Below the pieces are notes generated by a model, which saw only the letters and a list, made by a program, of their open reading frames with translations, was not told the origin of the DNA and searched no databases. A stretch of DNA of 64,000 nt from NCBI RefSeq assembly GCF_001570525.1, contig NZ_BBXC01000016.1, positions 1 to 64,000 on the forward strand, read 5' to 3'. The stretch is from Herbidospora sakaeratensis (lineage in GTDB: Bacteria; Actinomycetota; Actinomycetes; Streptosporangiales; Streptosporangiaceae). Below are positions 8,201 to 16,173 of the stretch, piece after piece (the stretch's first letter is position 1; the number at the start of each line of letters is the position of its first letter). Made by a program: the position numbers and the translations under genes.

Positions 8201-9733
8201 AGTAGGCTGAGGGGCCATACCGACTGGGTGTCGTCGGTGAGGTGGAGCCCAGACGGCCGGTTCGCGGTGACGGGAAGCCTGGACACCACGGCCCGCATAT
8301 GGGACGTCTGTGCGGGAACGACGATCCGCACGCTGGAGGGGCACAGCGACTGGGTGCGCTCGGCCGAGTGGCATCCGGACGGCACACGGATCTGCACCGG
8401 TAGCTATGACACCACCGCCGCGGTCTGGGATGTGGAGACCGGGGAACGGCTCTCGACGTTGCGGCAGCACGAAGGGCCGGTGCCGGCGGTCGCGTGGAGC
8501 GCCGAGGGGACCGAACTGCTCACCGCGAGCGAGGATGGAAGTGTCGTCCTGTGGGATGCCGAGCACTTCACTCCGGTCCGCCGTATGTCGGTGACCTCGA
8601 CCCCGCTCTACGGAGTCGGCTGGTCGCCGGCTGAGCGGCGGGCGGCCGTGTGCGGGGAGGACGGCCGGGTCCGCTTGCTCGACGTCGACCTCGGGCAGAC
8701 CGTTGACACGCTGCCCGGCCACGTGGGCTGGGCCTCTGGAGTGGCGTGGAGCCCTGGCGGGCATCTGCTGCTGTCCGGGAGCGAGGACGCCACCGCCCGC
8801 GTCACCGCCGTGGACGAAGGTTTCGTGGCACGAATCGCCGGTCGGCACGAAGGCCGGGTGCTCAGTGTCGCCTGGCATCCCGACCAGGAGAGGATCGCAT
8901 CAGCGGGCCAAGACGAACGGGTGCGAATCTGGGACACCAAACACGGCGGCCCGCCGACGGAGCTCCTGACGGACGCCGTCGCCGTCGCGTGGAGCCCGAA
9001 CGGCCATAGCCTCGCCATCGGAGGCGACGACGGGTCGGTCAGCATCCGCGACTCTCTCACGTTCGCCGTGGACGCCACCGTTCACGGGCACCAGGGCAGG
9101 GTCACCTCGGTCCGCTGGAGTCCCGACGGGCTGCTCCTGGCTTCCGCCGGCAGCGACGGCTCGGTGACGATCTGGGCGGCCGACGGCCTGCGAGAGCGCT
9201 GGCGGCTTTCGGGTGACCAACTCGTCGAGGACCTGGCGTGGAGCCCGACGGGCGAGCACGTCGCCGTCGCGGACTGGAACACGGAGGCGCGCGTCTGGCA
9301 GCCCGGCGCCGACGCCGATCCTGTCCGGCTTCCCGCCCACACCGCACCGCTGCACGCGATCGACTGGAGTCGCAGCGGCCGCTACCTGCTCACGTCGAGT
9401 GGCGACGGTACCGCTCGCCTGTGGGACACCCACGACCGCCGACCGGTCCTGCGGCTGGCGACCGGCGAGTCGCACGCCGCACGCTTCAACCCGATCTACA
9501 CCCAGGTCGCCACCGGAAGCCAGGACGGCGGCGTCCGGCTGTGGAACTACGCCGACAGCGGCGACCTGCTCGTCACCTACGCCCACCCGGGCGCGGTGTG
9601 GTCACTGGCCTTCCGTCCCGATGGCGGCGAGTTGGCGACCGGCTGCGAAGACGGCGCCGTTCGCGTCTGGCTCACCAGCCCGCAGACCATCCACGCCGCC
9701 CTGCGCCAACGCGTGGCTGATCTTTCGGCCTGA
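5228..9733 (+). CDS. Trypsin-like protease - TIR - STAND NTPase - WD40 conflict-system protein
   Basis: 1,501 residues. (1) Trypsin-like domain at about 35-225, with H64 (TAAHV), D98 (IDVAVLE) and S191 (GMSGSAV). (2) TIR-like domain at about 268-390, opening with RTVFLSYEVHDRASADQVA. (3) STAND NTPase with Walker A GASGSGKSS at about 453-461 and Walker B LLIVDQFEEVF near 540, followed by helical repeats to about 850. (4) 14 WD40 repeats from about 905 to 1490, enough for two seven-bladed propellers. Expected logic: the propellers sense, the STAND module switches on NTP binding, and the protease (perhaps with TIR) is the effector. The start is uncertain; GTG 5267 or ATG 5288 in the same frame would avoid the 35-bp overlap with trypco2. 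Confidence 0.9.
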   Translation: MSPVVNGWASGSSVPSTVGRMGRARGHGLDPHSAAEIITVLPDGSRRRGSGYRVSATAVLTAAHVVVGAETVTVRFDADRSDETVGPATVAWLDETIDVAVLEGAWPLPGGAARVVRYGWVDDVDTVLSCSSVGFPRHKLRQAADGWYRDSSHVHGTISALSHRREGTLEIRVGPPDSDPDPSISPWEGMSGSAVFARGVFIGMVSRHHRSDGLGVLTATRVDGWLTRHDRGLLAGLCALTGLPSAPEELVDVLGELGDAEAAVLAPVAPSRTVFLSYEVHDRASADQVARLLMRHSIRSLTDPASSADDPLGGSLEQTEAVAVLVGPEGITGERSASIRAAVEYASRERSNLRIVPILLPGASARLLPAFLSRQLAVDLHTALGQPRTRAELVATVEGLAPERSQTTLPDDPAPFPSLRAFTSTEASLFFGRSAETARLVDRVRGASFTAVVGASGSGKSSLVMAGLVPAVGERTEVVTLVPGPWPIRALAARIAALVPENERPSPSVLERQLLTDPDELGKLLHDLVAADDRTDRVLLIVDQFEEVFTLKPPQRGDVDAQLHFIQSLHRIAESRSDAVRVVITLRADFVQHCLAFAELRELLAADQLLLGPLDDPSLREAMLMPAQHVGALFERGLVDRVLVDMRGRSGALPLLQTALAALWRRRRGVWLTHADYDAVGGIGGALNQLANDTYAGLSERQRELARLMFLRLVAVREGAYTRRRVPRHELDLVAADPREIEQVILTLSHRDARLIAAGHDTVEIVHEALIDNWDTLIAWLQQDAADLRTHRLLTEAAQEWADHEREDSYLYRGLRLAAASDWATRNAGLLSRLEDVFLTSSRTAQDTAVAREQSDRTLARAGQAMFELEAAPEQALRLALQAADDGGDIPLVQRTMFRVFNEARVRRILRGHSDRLSGVAWHPDGRLAATASYDGTIRLWDAAEGRLLTVIEAGQDCVTCLDFDADGTRLVSGGWDGTAGIWDVGSGRSVSRLRGHTDWVSSVRWSPDGRFAVTGSLDTTARIWDVCAGTTIRTLEGHSDWVRSAEWHPDGTRICTGSYDTTAAVWDVETGERLSTLRQHEGPVPAVAWSAEGTELLTASEDGSVVLWDAEHFTPVRRMSVTSTPLYGVGWSPAERRAAVCGEDGRVRLLDVDLGQTVDTLPGHVGWASGVAWSPGGHLLLSGSEDATARVTAVDEGFVARIAGRHEGRVLSVAWHPDQERIASAGQDERVRIWDTKHGGPPTELLTDAVAVAWSPNGHSLAIGGDDGSVSIRDSLTFAVDATVHGHQGRVTSVRWSPDGLLLASAGSDGSVTIWAADGLRERWRLSGDQLVEDLAWSPTGEHVAVADWNTEARVWQPGADADPVRLPAHTAPLHAIDWSRSGRYLLTSSGDGTARLWDTHDRRPVLRLATGESHAARFNPIYTQVATGSQDGGVRLWNYADSGDLLVTYAHPGAVWSLAFRPDGGELATGCEDGAVRVWLTSPQTIHAALRQRVADLSA

Positions 9734-9797
9734 CTGGCTCCGGTCTTCGATTCACGTCGTATGGCCCCCCGCATGACCGTGAAGTAGTGTCGCCCGG

Positions 9798-10361
9798 GTG
9801 TATCCCATCGAACTCATGCACCGGGGCGGCATACGGCTACGCGAGTTCGCGCCTGACGATGGTGAACAGCTTTTCGCGATTTACGGCGATGCCGAGGTCA
9901 CTCGGCACATGAGTTTCGAGCCTGGCGACAGGGAGCAAGTCGAGGAGATCGTCGGCTCGGTGAGACGGGCGGCTCTGGACCAGCCTCGGCAGGAGTACTC
10001 CCTGGCGGCTGTCGATCCGTCGGGCCTGCTCGTGGCGTTCGCCCGGCTGGCCGTCGACACCGTCCATCCCCGCCAGAATTCGGGCCAGATCGGGTTCGCG
10101 GTACGTGCTGACCAGTGGGGTAAGGGCATCGGTGGCCAGGTCGTGAACTTGCTGTGCAGGCTGGCGTTCGATGACATGGGTCTCTATCGCGTGTGGGGTG
10201 CTCGTTCTCCCGTCAATGAGTCTTCGGCCCGTGTGATGGGACGTGCGGGAATGATCGAGGAGGGAGTCATCCGGGGGCACATTCGTGTGGGTGACGGTTA
10301 CCGCGATTCGGTGGTTCATTCCATCCTGCTGCCGGAGTGGAAGACCCGAACCGCTGCCTAG
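9798..10361 (+). CDS. GNAT family N-acetyltransferase (RimJ/RimL-like)
   Basis: 187 residues from GTG 9798. The opening IRLREFAPDDGEQLFAIYGD, the central IGFAVRADQWGKGIGGQVVN (acetyl-CoA loop, Q/RxxGxG/A type) and VNESSARVMGRAGMIEEG are typical of RimJ/RimL-type acetyltransferases, which modify protein N-termini or small amines. No substrate can be inferred. It is the last clear gene of the accessory island. No strong Shine-Dalgarno sequence is visible. Confidence 0.85.
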   Translation: MYPIELMHRGGIRLREFAPDDGEQLFAIYGDAEVTRHMSFEPGDREQVEEIVGSVRRAALDQPRQEYSLAAVDPSGLLVAFARLAVDTVHPRQNSGQIGFAVRADQWGKGIGGQVVNLLCRLAFDDMGLYRVWGARSPVNESSARVMGRAGMIEEGVIRGHIRVGDGYRDSVVHSILLPEWKTRTAA

Positions 10362-10535
10362 CCTTGCCTGTGCTCGTCCGGCGATGTCGAGGACATGAAG
10401 ATGTCAGCGTGTAGCTCCGAGGTGACGATCGTGACGTACAGCGGACCTGAACCGACGAGCAGCGCGAGATCCTCAGCCTCGACCACTGGAGCACCGCGTC
10501 AGCGCCCTCGCAGGCGAGGATGAACTCCTTGGCGT
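10358..10535 (-). pseudogene. Possible frameshifted gene remnant
   Basis: On the minus strand one frame reads IVGNAKEFILACEGADAVLQ and, after a shift near 10460, another reads VEAEDLALLVGSGPLYVTIV followed by TSELHADIFMSS and a stop at 10358. The joined sequence looks protein-like (alternating hydrophobic pattern), while neither frame alone does. No family was recognised. It could also be chance or one sequencing error. It overlaps the GNAT stop by 4 bases. Confidence 0.3.
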
Positions 10536-10801
10536 TGCCCACGATGGACGACACCCCGGCCGAGACGCGGGGCGAGCCGCACACGCTGATGTTCGGCTCC
10601 CCCGGTTACCGCCGCGCGATGTTCACCCGCCCCGACTTCGCCCGCTACCGGGTGGTGCTCAACTACGCCTCCCTGCGCCTGACGCGGCTCGGGCTGACCC
10701 CGCTCGACCGTTTGCGCGCCTGTCACCTGCTGGCGAGCGCGGCCGAGGAGGTCTACGGCGTCTCAGGGGTGGAGTCGATGCGCCGCTACGCCCGCGGCTG
10801 A
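10520..10801 (+). CDS. Hypothetical protein, 93 residues
   Basis: Encodes a basic, helical protein: after a disordered start it reads YRRAMFTRPDFARYRVVLNY, then ASLRLTRLGLTPLDRLRACH and a helix to RRYARG. Not recognised. An internal ATG at 10547 would give a start closer to the conserved-looking part. It may be the C-terminal remnant of a larger gene, because the DNA upstream (10362-10519) also looks degenerate. Confidence 0.4.
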   Translation: MNSLALPTMDDTPAETRGEPHTLMFGSPGYRRAMFTRPDFARYRVVLNYASLRLTRLGLTPLDRLRACHLLASAAEEVYGVSGVESMRRYARG

Positions 10802-10804
10802 CGG

Positions 10805-11302
10805 CTATTTCTCCTCGACCCAGAAGGTGTCGTGGCGGACGAAGAACTCCTGGTCGGTGCGGCCGGAGGCGGCCCATTCGGCGATGCCCTCGAAGTAGCC
10901 CTCCCGTGGCGCCCCCGGGGAGAAGATGAGCAGCAGGCTGGCCGGTTCGCCGGATTCGTTGCGGAAGCCGTGCACGCCGCCCTCGGGGACGTGCACGAAG
11001 TCGCCGGGGACCGTGGTGATCCATTCGCGGCCGTTGTAGATGCGGACGGCGCCGGTGAGGATGAAGAACGACTCGGTGAGGCTGCGGTGGAAGTGCGGGG
11101 CGGGGCCGCTGGGTTTAGCGCCCATGTCCCAGCGGTAGAGGCCGAACTTGCCGTCGGTGGAGGCGCCGGTCGCCAGGTAGGTGCAGCTGCCGCCGTTGGC
11201 GTAGGTGATGTCGGGCGGGGCGCCGTGCGGGAGGTAGGTGGCGGTGATCTCCCCGGTGTCCCCCAGGTAGCGCGGTTCCGGATATGTCATGTTATCGATC
11301 AT
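10805..11302 (-). CDS. Cupin domain-containing protein
   Basis: About 165 residues with a single cupin barrel: motif 1 PHFHRSLTESFFILTGAVRIY (two His, one Glu) and motif 2 PGDFVHVPEGGVHGFRNESG (His). The metal ligands are therefore complete. Such proteins bind small molecules or act as dioxygenases, isomerases or quercetinase-like enzymes; none is specified by sequence. M at 11302 or 11290 is the likely start; the longer frame from 11350 would run into the divergent recombinase gene. No Shine-Dalgarno sequence is visible, so translation may be leaderless. Confidence 0.8.
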   Translation of the reverse strand: MIDNMTYPEPRYLGDTGEITATYLPHGAPPDITYANGGSCTYLATGASTDGKFGLYRWDMGAKPSGPAPHFHRSLTESFFILTGAVRIYNGREWITTVPGDFVHVPEGGVHGFRNESGEPASLLLIFSPGAPREGYFEGIAEWAASGRTDQEFFVRHDTFWVEEK

Positions 11303-11348
11303 GCCACTGAGCTGGGATTGTCGGTGGCGGGGGTTAGGGTCTGGGGTC

Positions 11349-12368
11349 ATGCGTCCGGCGGAGCTGAATCGGTTGTCGGTGGAAGAGGCGGCGGATCGTT
11401 ATGTGGAGCTGGTCCGCGCCAAGGTGGTGACGGGCGGGTTGTCGCGCGCCACGGCGGAGGTGTACGCGCGGGATGTGCAGACCTTCGTGCGGCTGACGGC
11501 GGCCTGCCGGTTGTCGCCGGTGCTCGACGACCTGTCGGGTGACGACGTCGACGCGGTGCTGCTGGCCTTCGCCCGCAAGCCCGACGAGCGGCGGCGGGCC
11601 CCGGCGGGCGGCGGGGAGTTGCAGAGCGCCGCCTCGCAGGCGCGGTTCCGGCGGTCGGTGTCGGCGCTGTTCAAGCATGCCGCGCTGGCCGGGTGGGTGC
11701 AGCTCAACCCGATGGCGGCCGCGACGGTGACGGCGCGGGAGCGGGGCGGGCTGCGGGCCGAGCGGCGGGCGCTGACCCGTGAGCAGGCGCAGGGGCTGAT
11801 CGGGGCGGCGGCCGATCCGGCCGCGGGTGAGGAGGCGCGGGGGCGGCGTGACCAGCGGACCGAGGTGCGTGACGCGCTGATCGTGCTGTTGCTGACGATG
11901 GTGGGGCCGCGGGTGTCGGAGCTGGTCCGGGCCAACGTGGAGGATTTCTACACCAACGACGGCGAGCGCTACTGGCGGATCTTCGGCAAGGGCGGCAAGA
12001 CGCGTGACGTGCCGCTCCCCCGTCTGGCGGCTCGGGCGCTGGCGGCGTATCTGGAGGTCCGGTCGAGTGAGGAGAAGGCGTTGTTGTTGTCGTGGCGGGG
12101 GCGGCGGCTGGCCCGGGGCGACGTCCAGGGGGTGATCGACCGGGTGCTGGCCCGCGTCGACCCGGAGCGGCGGCGGTCGGTGACCCCGCACGGGCTGCGG
12201 CACACCACGGCGACCCATCTGCTGGCGGGCGGGACCGACATGGACGCGGTCCGCCGGGTGCTGGGCCACGGCGACCTGAGCACGCTGGGCCGTTACCGCG
12301 ATGAGCTGCCGGGCGAGCTGGAGGCGGCGATGCGGGCCCATCCGCTCGTGCACGATACGGGTGTCTAG
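11349..12368 (+). CDS. Tyrosine recombinase/phage-type integrase
   Basis: 339 residues from ATG 11349. An N-terminal SAM-like core-binding domain (SVEEAADRYVELVRAKVVTG) is followed by the catalytic domain with R (VGPRVSELVR), K (KGGKTRDVPL), H-x-x-R (PHGLRHTTATH), H (LGHGDLS) and the nucleophile Y (TLGRY). All catalytic residues are present. XerC/D-like in size. It borders the accessory island, but no tRNA or direct-repeat attachment site was seen, so its role in mobilising the island is unproven. Confidence 0.88.
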   Translation: MRPAELNRLSVEEAADRYVELVRAKVVTGGLSRATAEVYARDVQTFVRLTAACRLSPVLDDLSGDDVDAVLLAFARKPDERRRAPAGGGELQSAASQARFRRSVSALFKHAALAGWVQLNPMAAATVTARERGGLRAERRALTREQAQGLIGAAADPAAGEEARGRRDQRTEVRDALIVLLLTMVGPRVSELVRANVEDFYTNDGERYWRIFGKGGKTRDVPLPRLAARALAAYLEVRSSEEKALLLSWRGRRLARGDVQGVIDRVLARVDPERRRSVTPHGLRHTTATHLLAGGTDMDAVRRVLGHGDLSTLGRYRDELPGELEAAMRAHPLVHDTGV

Positions 12369-12395
12369 GGCGGGCGGTAGAGGGCCGTATAGGGC

Positions 12396-12426
12396 TTGAC
12401 TCTCACGTTACGGCAGGCCGCAGGCT
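12396..12426 (+). promoter_or_regulatory. MerR-type promoter/operator of the TipAS regulator gene
   Basis: -35 TTGACT (12396-12401), operator CTCACGTTACGGCAG (12402-12416) and -10-like CAGGCT (12421-12426), with a 19-bp spacer. The over-long spacer with a dyad inside it is the hallmark of promoters activated by MerR-family DNA untwisting. It lies immediately upstream of the merR-like gene, consistent with autoregulation. A near-identical site is at 29530-29560. Confidence 0.7.
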
Positions 12427-12456
12427 GGGTCGCGTCCGAGAAGGGAGGGGGAGATC

Positions 12457-13209
12457 GTGGCGGGTTATTCGGTGGGGCAGGTGGCGGCGTTCGCGGGCGT
12501 GACCGTGCGGACGCTGCACCACTACGACGAGATCGGCCTGTTGTCGCCGAGCGAGCGCACGGCCGCCGGCTATCGGCGGTACGCCGGGCCCGATCTCGAC
12601 CGGCTGCAGCAGGTGCTGTTCTACCGGGAGCTGGGTTTCCCCCTGGAGGAGATCACCACGATCCTCGACGATCCGGGGGCCGACGCGCAGACGCATCTGC
12701 GGCGTCAGCATGAGCTGCTGCGGCGGCGCATCGCCCGGCTGGAGGCGTTGGTGGCGTCCGTGGAGACCGCGATGGAGGCGGCGAGAATGGGAGTGTCGTT
12801 GACGCCCGAGGAGCGTTACGAGGTGTTCGGGGAGTTCCGGCCCGAAGACCACGCCGAGGAGGCCGAGCGGCGGTGGGGCGGCAGTTCGGCGTGGACGGAG
12901 AGCCGCCGGCGCACCGCCTCCTACAGCAAGGCCGACTGGGAGCGGATCACGGCCGAGGCGGGCGCGCTGGTGACCGACTGGCACGCGCTGTTCGCGGCGG
13001 GTGTGCCGGCGGCCTCGCCCGAGGCGACGGCGGTGGCCGAACGCCACCGGGCCCACATCAGCCGCTGGTTCTACGAGTGCGGTTACGAGATCCACGTGGG
13101 CCTCGGGGAGATGTACGTGGCCGACGAGCGGTTCGCCGCCAACTACGAGCGGGTGGCCGACGGGCTGGCGGCCTACATCCGCGATTCGATCGCGGCGAAC
13201 GCCCGCTAG
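12457..13209 (+). CDS. MerR family regulator with TipAS antibiotic-recognition domain
   Basis: 250 residues from GTG 12457 with GGGAGG upstream. The N-terminal MerR winged helix reads YSVGQVAAFAGVTVRTLHHY and GLLSPSERTAAGYRRY; a dimerisation coiled coil spans about 75-115; the C-terminal region (EERYEVFGEFRPEDHAEEAE to the end) matches TipAS domains, which bind and sometimes covalently trap thiopeptide-like drugs. In TipA-type proteins ligand binding switches on the 19-bp-spacer promoter. Its own promoter has that form. The DUF2268 gene at 28659 may be a second target. Confidence 0.88.
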   Translation: MAGYSVGQVAAFAGVTVRTLHHYDEIGLLSPSERTAAGYRRYAGPDLDRLQQVLFYRELGFPLEEITTILDDPGADAQTHLRRQHELLRRRIARLEALVASVETAMEAARMGVSLTPEERYEVFGEFRPEDHAEEAERRWGGSSAWTESRRRTASYSKADWERITAEAGALVTDWHALFAAGVPAASPEATAVAERHRAHISRWFYECGYEIHVGLGEMYVADERFAANYERVADGLAAYIRDSIAANAR

Positions 13210-13345
13210 GCGGCTTTGTCACCGGTTTCCCCACGGCCGCCCGTGATCTTTGTCATGATGGTCGTGACTGGCTGTGGGTAAGCCCGGTTTCCCCTTTCAC
13301 GTCGTGGAAACGCCGTTGTAATAGGGGTTCCGGAGGATGGGCGGC

Positions 13346-14068
13346 ATGATCAGGGCCATTCTCTTCGACCTGGACGAGACGCTGTTCGATCATCGGGCGG
13401 CGGTGGCGCACGCGGTGACGGCGTGGACGGCCGGACGGTCTCCGTTCCATCCGCTGCTGGCCGAGGGGCCGGGCCTGTGGTTGCGGCTGGAGGACGTCCA
13501 CCTCCCGGCCTGGCACCGGGGCGAGTGCTCCTTCGGCGAGCAGCGCCGCCGGCGGCTGCGCGACTACTGCCGGCGGATGGGCGTGCGGGTCCCGGCCGAC
13601 CTCGACGGGGCGTACGCGGAGTTCCTCGACCTGTACGAGCAGGCGTGGACGGCCTTCCCCGACGCCGCTCCCCTCATCGGCCGGCTGGCCGGCACGGGGT
13701 TGACGCTGGGGGTGCTGACCAACGGCCAGCCGGTCCAGCAGGAGGCGAAGCTGCGGCGGCTGGGCCTGCTCGACCGCCTCGACCCGGTGCTCACCCCCGA
13801 CGCGCTGGGCGGGAACTTCAAGCCCGCCGCCGAGGTGTACACCGCCGCGGCCGCCAAGCTGGGCCTCGACCCGGGAGAGGTGGTGCTGGTGGGCGACAAC
13901 CTGAACCTCGACGCCATCGGGCCGACGCGGGCCGGCATGCACGGCGTGTGGCTCGACCGCTACGGGTCGGCCCCTCCCCCGGCGGGCGTCCCGACGATCC
14001 GCACCCTGGCCGACCTGCCGGCGCTGCTGCCGGAACTGGCGTCGGTGCGCCCCCTGGCCCTGGTCTGA
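13346..14068 (+). CDS. HAD family hydrolase
   Basis: About 240 residues. Motif I is FDLDETLFD (nucleophile Asp and acid/base Asp), motif II LGVLTNGQ, motif III the Lys in NFKPAAEVY, and motif IV LVGDNLNLDAIG. The helical cap between motifs I and II is of subfamily I (phosphoglycolate phosphatase/haloacid dehalogenase-like). Substrate unknown. ATG 13346 is favoured over 13337, because GGAGG abuts the earlier ATG but is 9 bases from the later one. Confidence 0.88.
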   Translation: MIRAILFDLDETLFDHRAAVAHAVTAWTAGRSPFHPLLAEGPGLWLRLEDVHLPAWHRGECSFGEQRRRRLRDYCRRMGVRVPADLDGAYAEFLDLYEQAWTAFPDAAPLIGRLAGTGLTLGVLTNGQPVQQEAKLRRLGLLDRLDPVLTPDALGGNFKPAAEVYTAAAAKLGLDPGEVVLVGDNLNLDAIGPTRAGMHGVWLDRYGSAPPPAGVPTIRTLADLPALLPELASVRPLALV

Positions 14069-14083
14069 GGGTTCTGGTGGAGG

Positions 14084-15139
14084 TCACCGGGCCGCGGCGG
14101 CGAGGTTGCGGGCCCTGCGGGGGTCGGTGAGGGCGTCGGTGTTGTCGGCGACCTGGTCGACGGCGCCGACCAGATCCAGGCGGGCGACGGCGGGGTCGGT
14201 GACGGCGTCCATGAGGGCGCGGGCGAACCGATGGCCGCCGATCACCTGGAACGGCCGGTCGTGGTAGAGCCGGGTGCCGGGTTCGACGGGGGCCGTCAGC
14301 GCCAGCCGGTTGTGCAGGGCGGCGACGCGCCGGTAGGCGGCCGACAGGTGGTGCTCGCGGCCCTGCCAGGTCGTCTCGCGCAGCGCGCCGGTCAGCGCGT
14401 CGCCGAGTTCGGCCGACCCCGACAGCCGGTTGAAGGCGCTGCCGAGCCACTTGGTGTAGGGCGGGTAGCGCCGCCGCATGAGCAGCGTCAGCCGCATCAG
14501 GTCGCGGGCGATCCTGCCGGTCGCCAGCACCGACCCCAGGTCGTCGCCGACCTCGCCGGCGCGGCCCGGGAAGCTCTCCTCCTGCGCGATGCGGGTCCAC
14601 TGGCAGGCCAGCACGTACCGCCACACGTCGTCGGGGTACCAGCGCAGCCGCCGGCGGGCCGCGCACACCTCATCGAGGCCGTCGTGGAAGACGTCGCCGC
14701 CGGTGAACTCCGCCAGCCGCTGCCACGGCACGCCCAGCCAGTCGTCGACCCCGATCGGGTCACGCGGGTCGAAACCGAGCAGGTCACGGGCCCACGGCGA
14801 GAACTCGGTGATCGTGACCCCCGGCCGCACCGGATGCACGTCGGAACCGAACGCGGTCGGGAAACCGCCGTACTCGGCCGGCAGCCGCCGCCAGACCCGG
14901 TCGCGGACCTCCTCGGCGCACCCGGCGGGCACGAACACGATCGCGCGGGGCCCCCAGTCGTGGTCGGCCGAGCGGGCGGTGTCGAAACCGAGCACCTCCG
15001 ACCCGGGCCCGATGAGCGCGGCACTGTGCGGAACGGGATGGGGGCCGTCGTCCAGGAGCGGCCGCAGCACGTCGTGGTAGTAGGCGCGGCACAACTCCAG
15101 GCCGGGGACAAACGCGGACATCATTCCCTCACTGTGCAT
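14084..15139 (-). CDS. DUF4037 domain-containing protein (nucleotidyltransferase-like)
   Basis: 351 residues. The N-terminal half carries a nucleotidyltransferase-like core with HSAALIGPGSEVLGFDTARS and the acidic SADHDWGPR; the C-terminal half (LRRRLRWYPDDVWRYVLACQ-like, then RDLMRLTLLMRRRYPPYTKW) matches DUF4037. Members are predicted kanamycin-nucleotidyltransferase-fold enzymes without a known substrate. Cytosolic. The gene stands alone between the HAD and GNAT genes. Confidence 0.85.
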   Translation of the reverse strand: MHSEGMMSAFVPGLELCRAYYHDVLRPLLDDGPHPVPHSAALIGPGSEVLGFDTARSADHDWGPRAIVFVPAGCAEEVRDRVWRRLPAEYGGFPTAFGSDVHPVRPGVTITEFSPWARDLLGFDPRDPIGVDDWLGVPWQRLAEFTGGDVFHDGLDEVCAARRRLRWYPDDVWRYVLACQWTRIAQEESFPGRAGEVGDDLGSVLATGRIARDLMRLTLLMRRRYPPYTKWLGSAFNRLSGSAELGDALTGALRETTWQGREHHLSAAYRRVAALHNRLALTAPVEPGTRLYHDRPFQVIGGHRFARALMDAVTDPAVARLDLVGAVDQVADNTDALTDPRRARNLAAAAR

Positions 15140-15165
15140 GGTCGGGCCGCGCCGCTCACCTGGTT

Positions 15166-16173
15166 TTATGCCTCCTGTACGGCCCTGGTCGCCGCCACCG
15201 GCCGCCGCGCGTAGCCCAGCCGCCGGTAGACGGCCAGCGCGGCGGCGTTGACGTCGTCGACCATGAGCGACACCCGGCCGTGCCGCTCCAGCAGCGCCGC
15301 GGTGAGGAACCGGCAGATCGCCCCCGCCAGCCCGCTCCCCCGCGCCTGCGGCAGCGTGGCGACCCCGCCGACGAACCCGACCGTCGGAGCCGACCAGGCG
15401 TCGGCGCCGACGGCGACCAGCCGCCCGCCCTCGTCGCGGATCCCGGCCCAGCGGAAGACGCCGGGCATGCCGGGCCGGGCGTAGGCGTCGGGATTGGCCA
15501 CCGCCAGCACCCGGGCGACCTCCTCGACGTCACCGGGCCCGAGCCAGCCGACCCTGGGCTCCACCAGCACCGGGGACCCGCCGGAGCCCACGGGCCCGCG
15601 CCGCCCCTCCCCTGCCTCACCGGCCCGGCCGGCCAGACCGGGAGCGCTCGGCGACGGCTCCGCGGCCGGGCTCGACGATCGGCCAAGCCCCGCGGGCAGG
15701 GGCCCGGACACGTCGGCCAGACCTGGAAGGTCGTCGCGCCCGCGCTGCGACTTCATCTCGAGGGACCTCGTCTCGAGGGGTCCCGTCGTGAGTCGTGCTG
15801 TGTCGAGCCGCGCCGGGTCCAGGCGGACCGTGTGCGGGTCGACGGTCATCCAGGTGAAGTTCCCGGCCGGGCCCAGCTCCCCCGGCATCGCCTCCACCAG
15901 CCGGTGGATCACCTCGCGGTCGCCGAAGGGCCGCAACCCCGTGCCCATCTCCCGCCACACCCGCCGCACCAGCGCCGGCAGCGCGGGATCGCCGGCGGCG
16001 CCGAACACCGCCAGGCGGTCGTGCTTGGACACCGCCGGGCAGGCCGCCACGACGGCCCCGCCGTGCGCGAAGGCGCGTGCTCCGCCCTCGGGCAGCCGCT
16101 GGGCCGTCCAGACGAGCAGGTCGTCGCCCCCGCAGGCGGCGGCGACCTCCTCGGCGTGGTGCAGTTCGATCAC
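15166..16173 (-). CDS. GNAT family N-acetyltransferase with Pro/Ser/Gly-rich insert
   Basis: 335 residues. The C-terminal third is a GNAT domain (VGFVGGVATLPQARGSGLAG, acetyl-CoA loop; VNAAALAVYRRLGYARR). The N-terminal half resembles a degenerate GNAT lobe. A low-complexity linker of about 60 residues separates them (about 140-200). The GTG start overlaps the purB stop by 4 bases (GTGA), so the two are translationally coupled. Function unknown. Confidence 0.8.
   Translation of the reverse strand: MIELHHAEEVAAACGGDDLLVWTAQRLPEGGARAFAHGGAVVAACPAVSKHDRLAVFGAAGDPALPALVRRVWREMGTGLRPFGDREVIHRLVEAMPGELGPAGNFTWMTVDPHTVRLDPARLDTARLTTGPLETRSLEMKSQRGRDDLPGLADVSGPLPAGLGRSSSPAAEPSPSAPGLAGRAGEAGEGRRGPVGSGGSPVLVEPRVGWLGPGDVEEVARVLAVANPDAYARPGMPGVFRWAGIRDEGGRLVAVGADAWSAPTVGFVGGVATLPQARGSGLAGAICRFLTAALLERHGRVSLMVDDVNAAALAVYRRLGYARRPVAATRAVQEA

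Noticed and set aside
11349-12368. Attachment sites for the tyrosine recombinase
   Set aside because: No tRNA gene and no clear direct repeats were found near the gene or at the other island edge.
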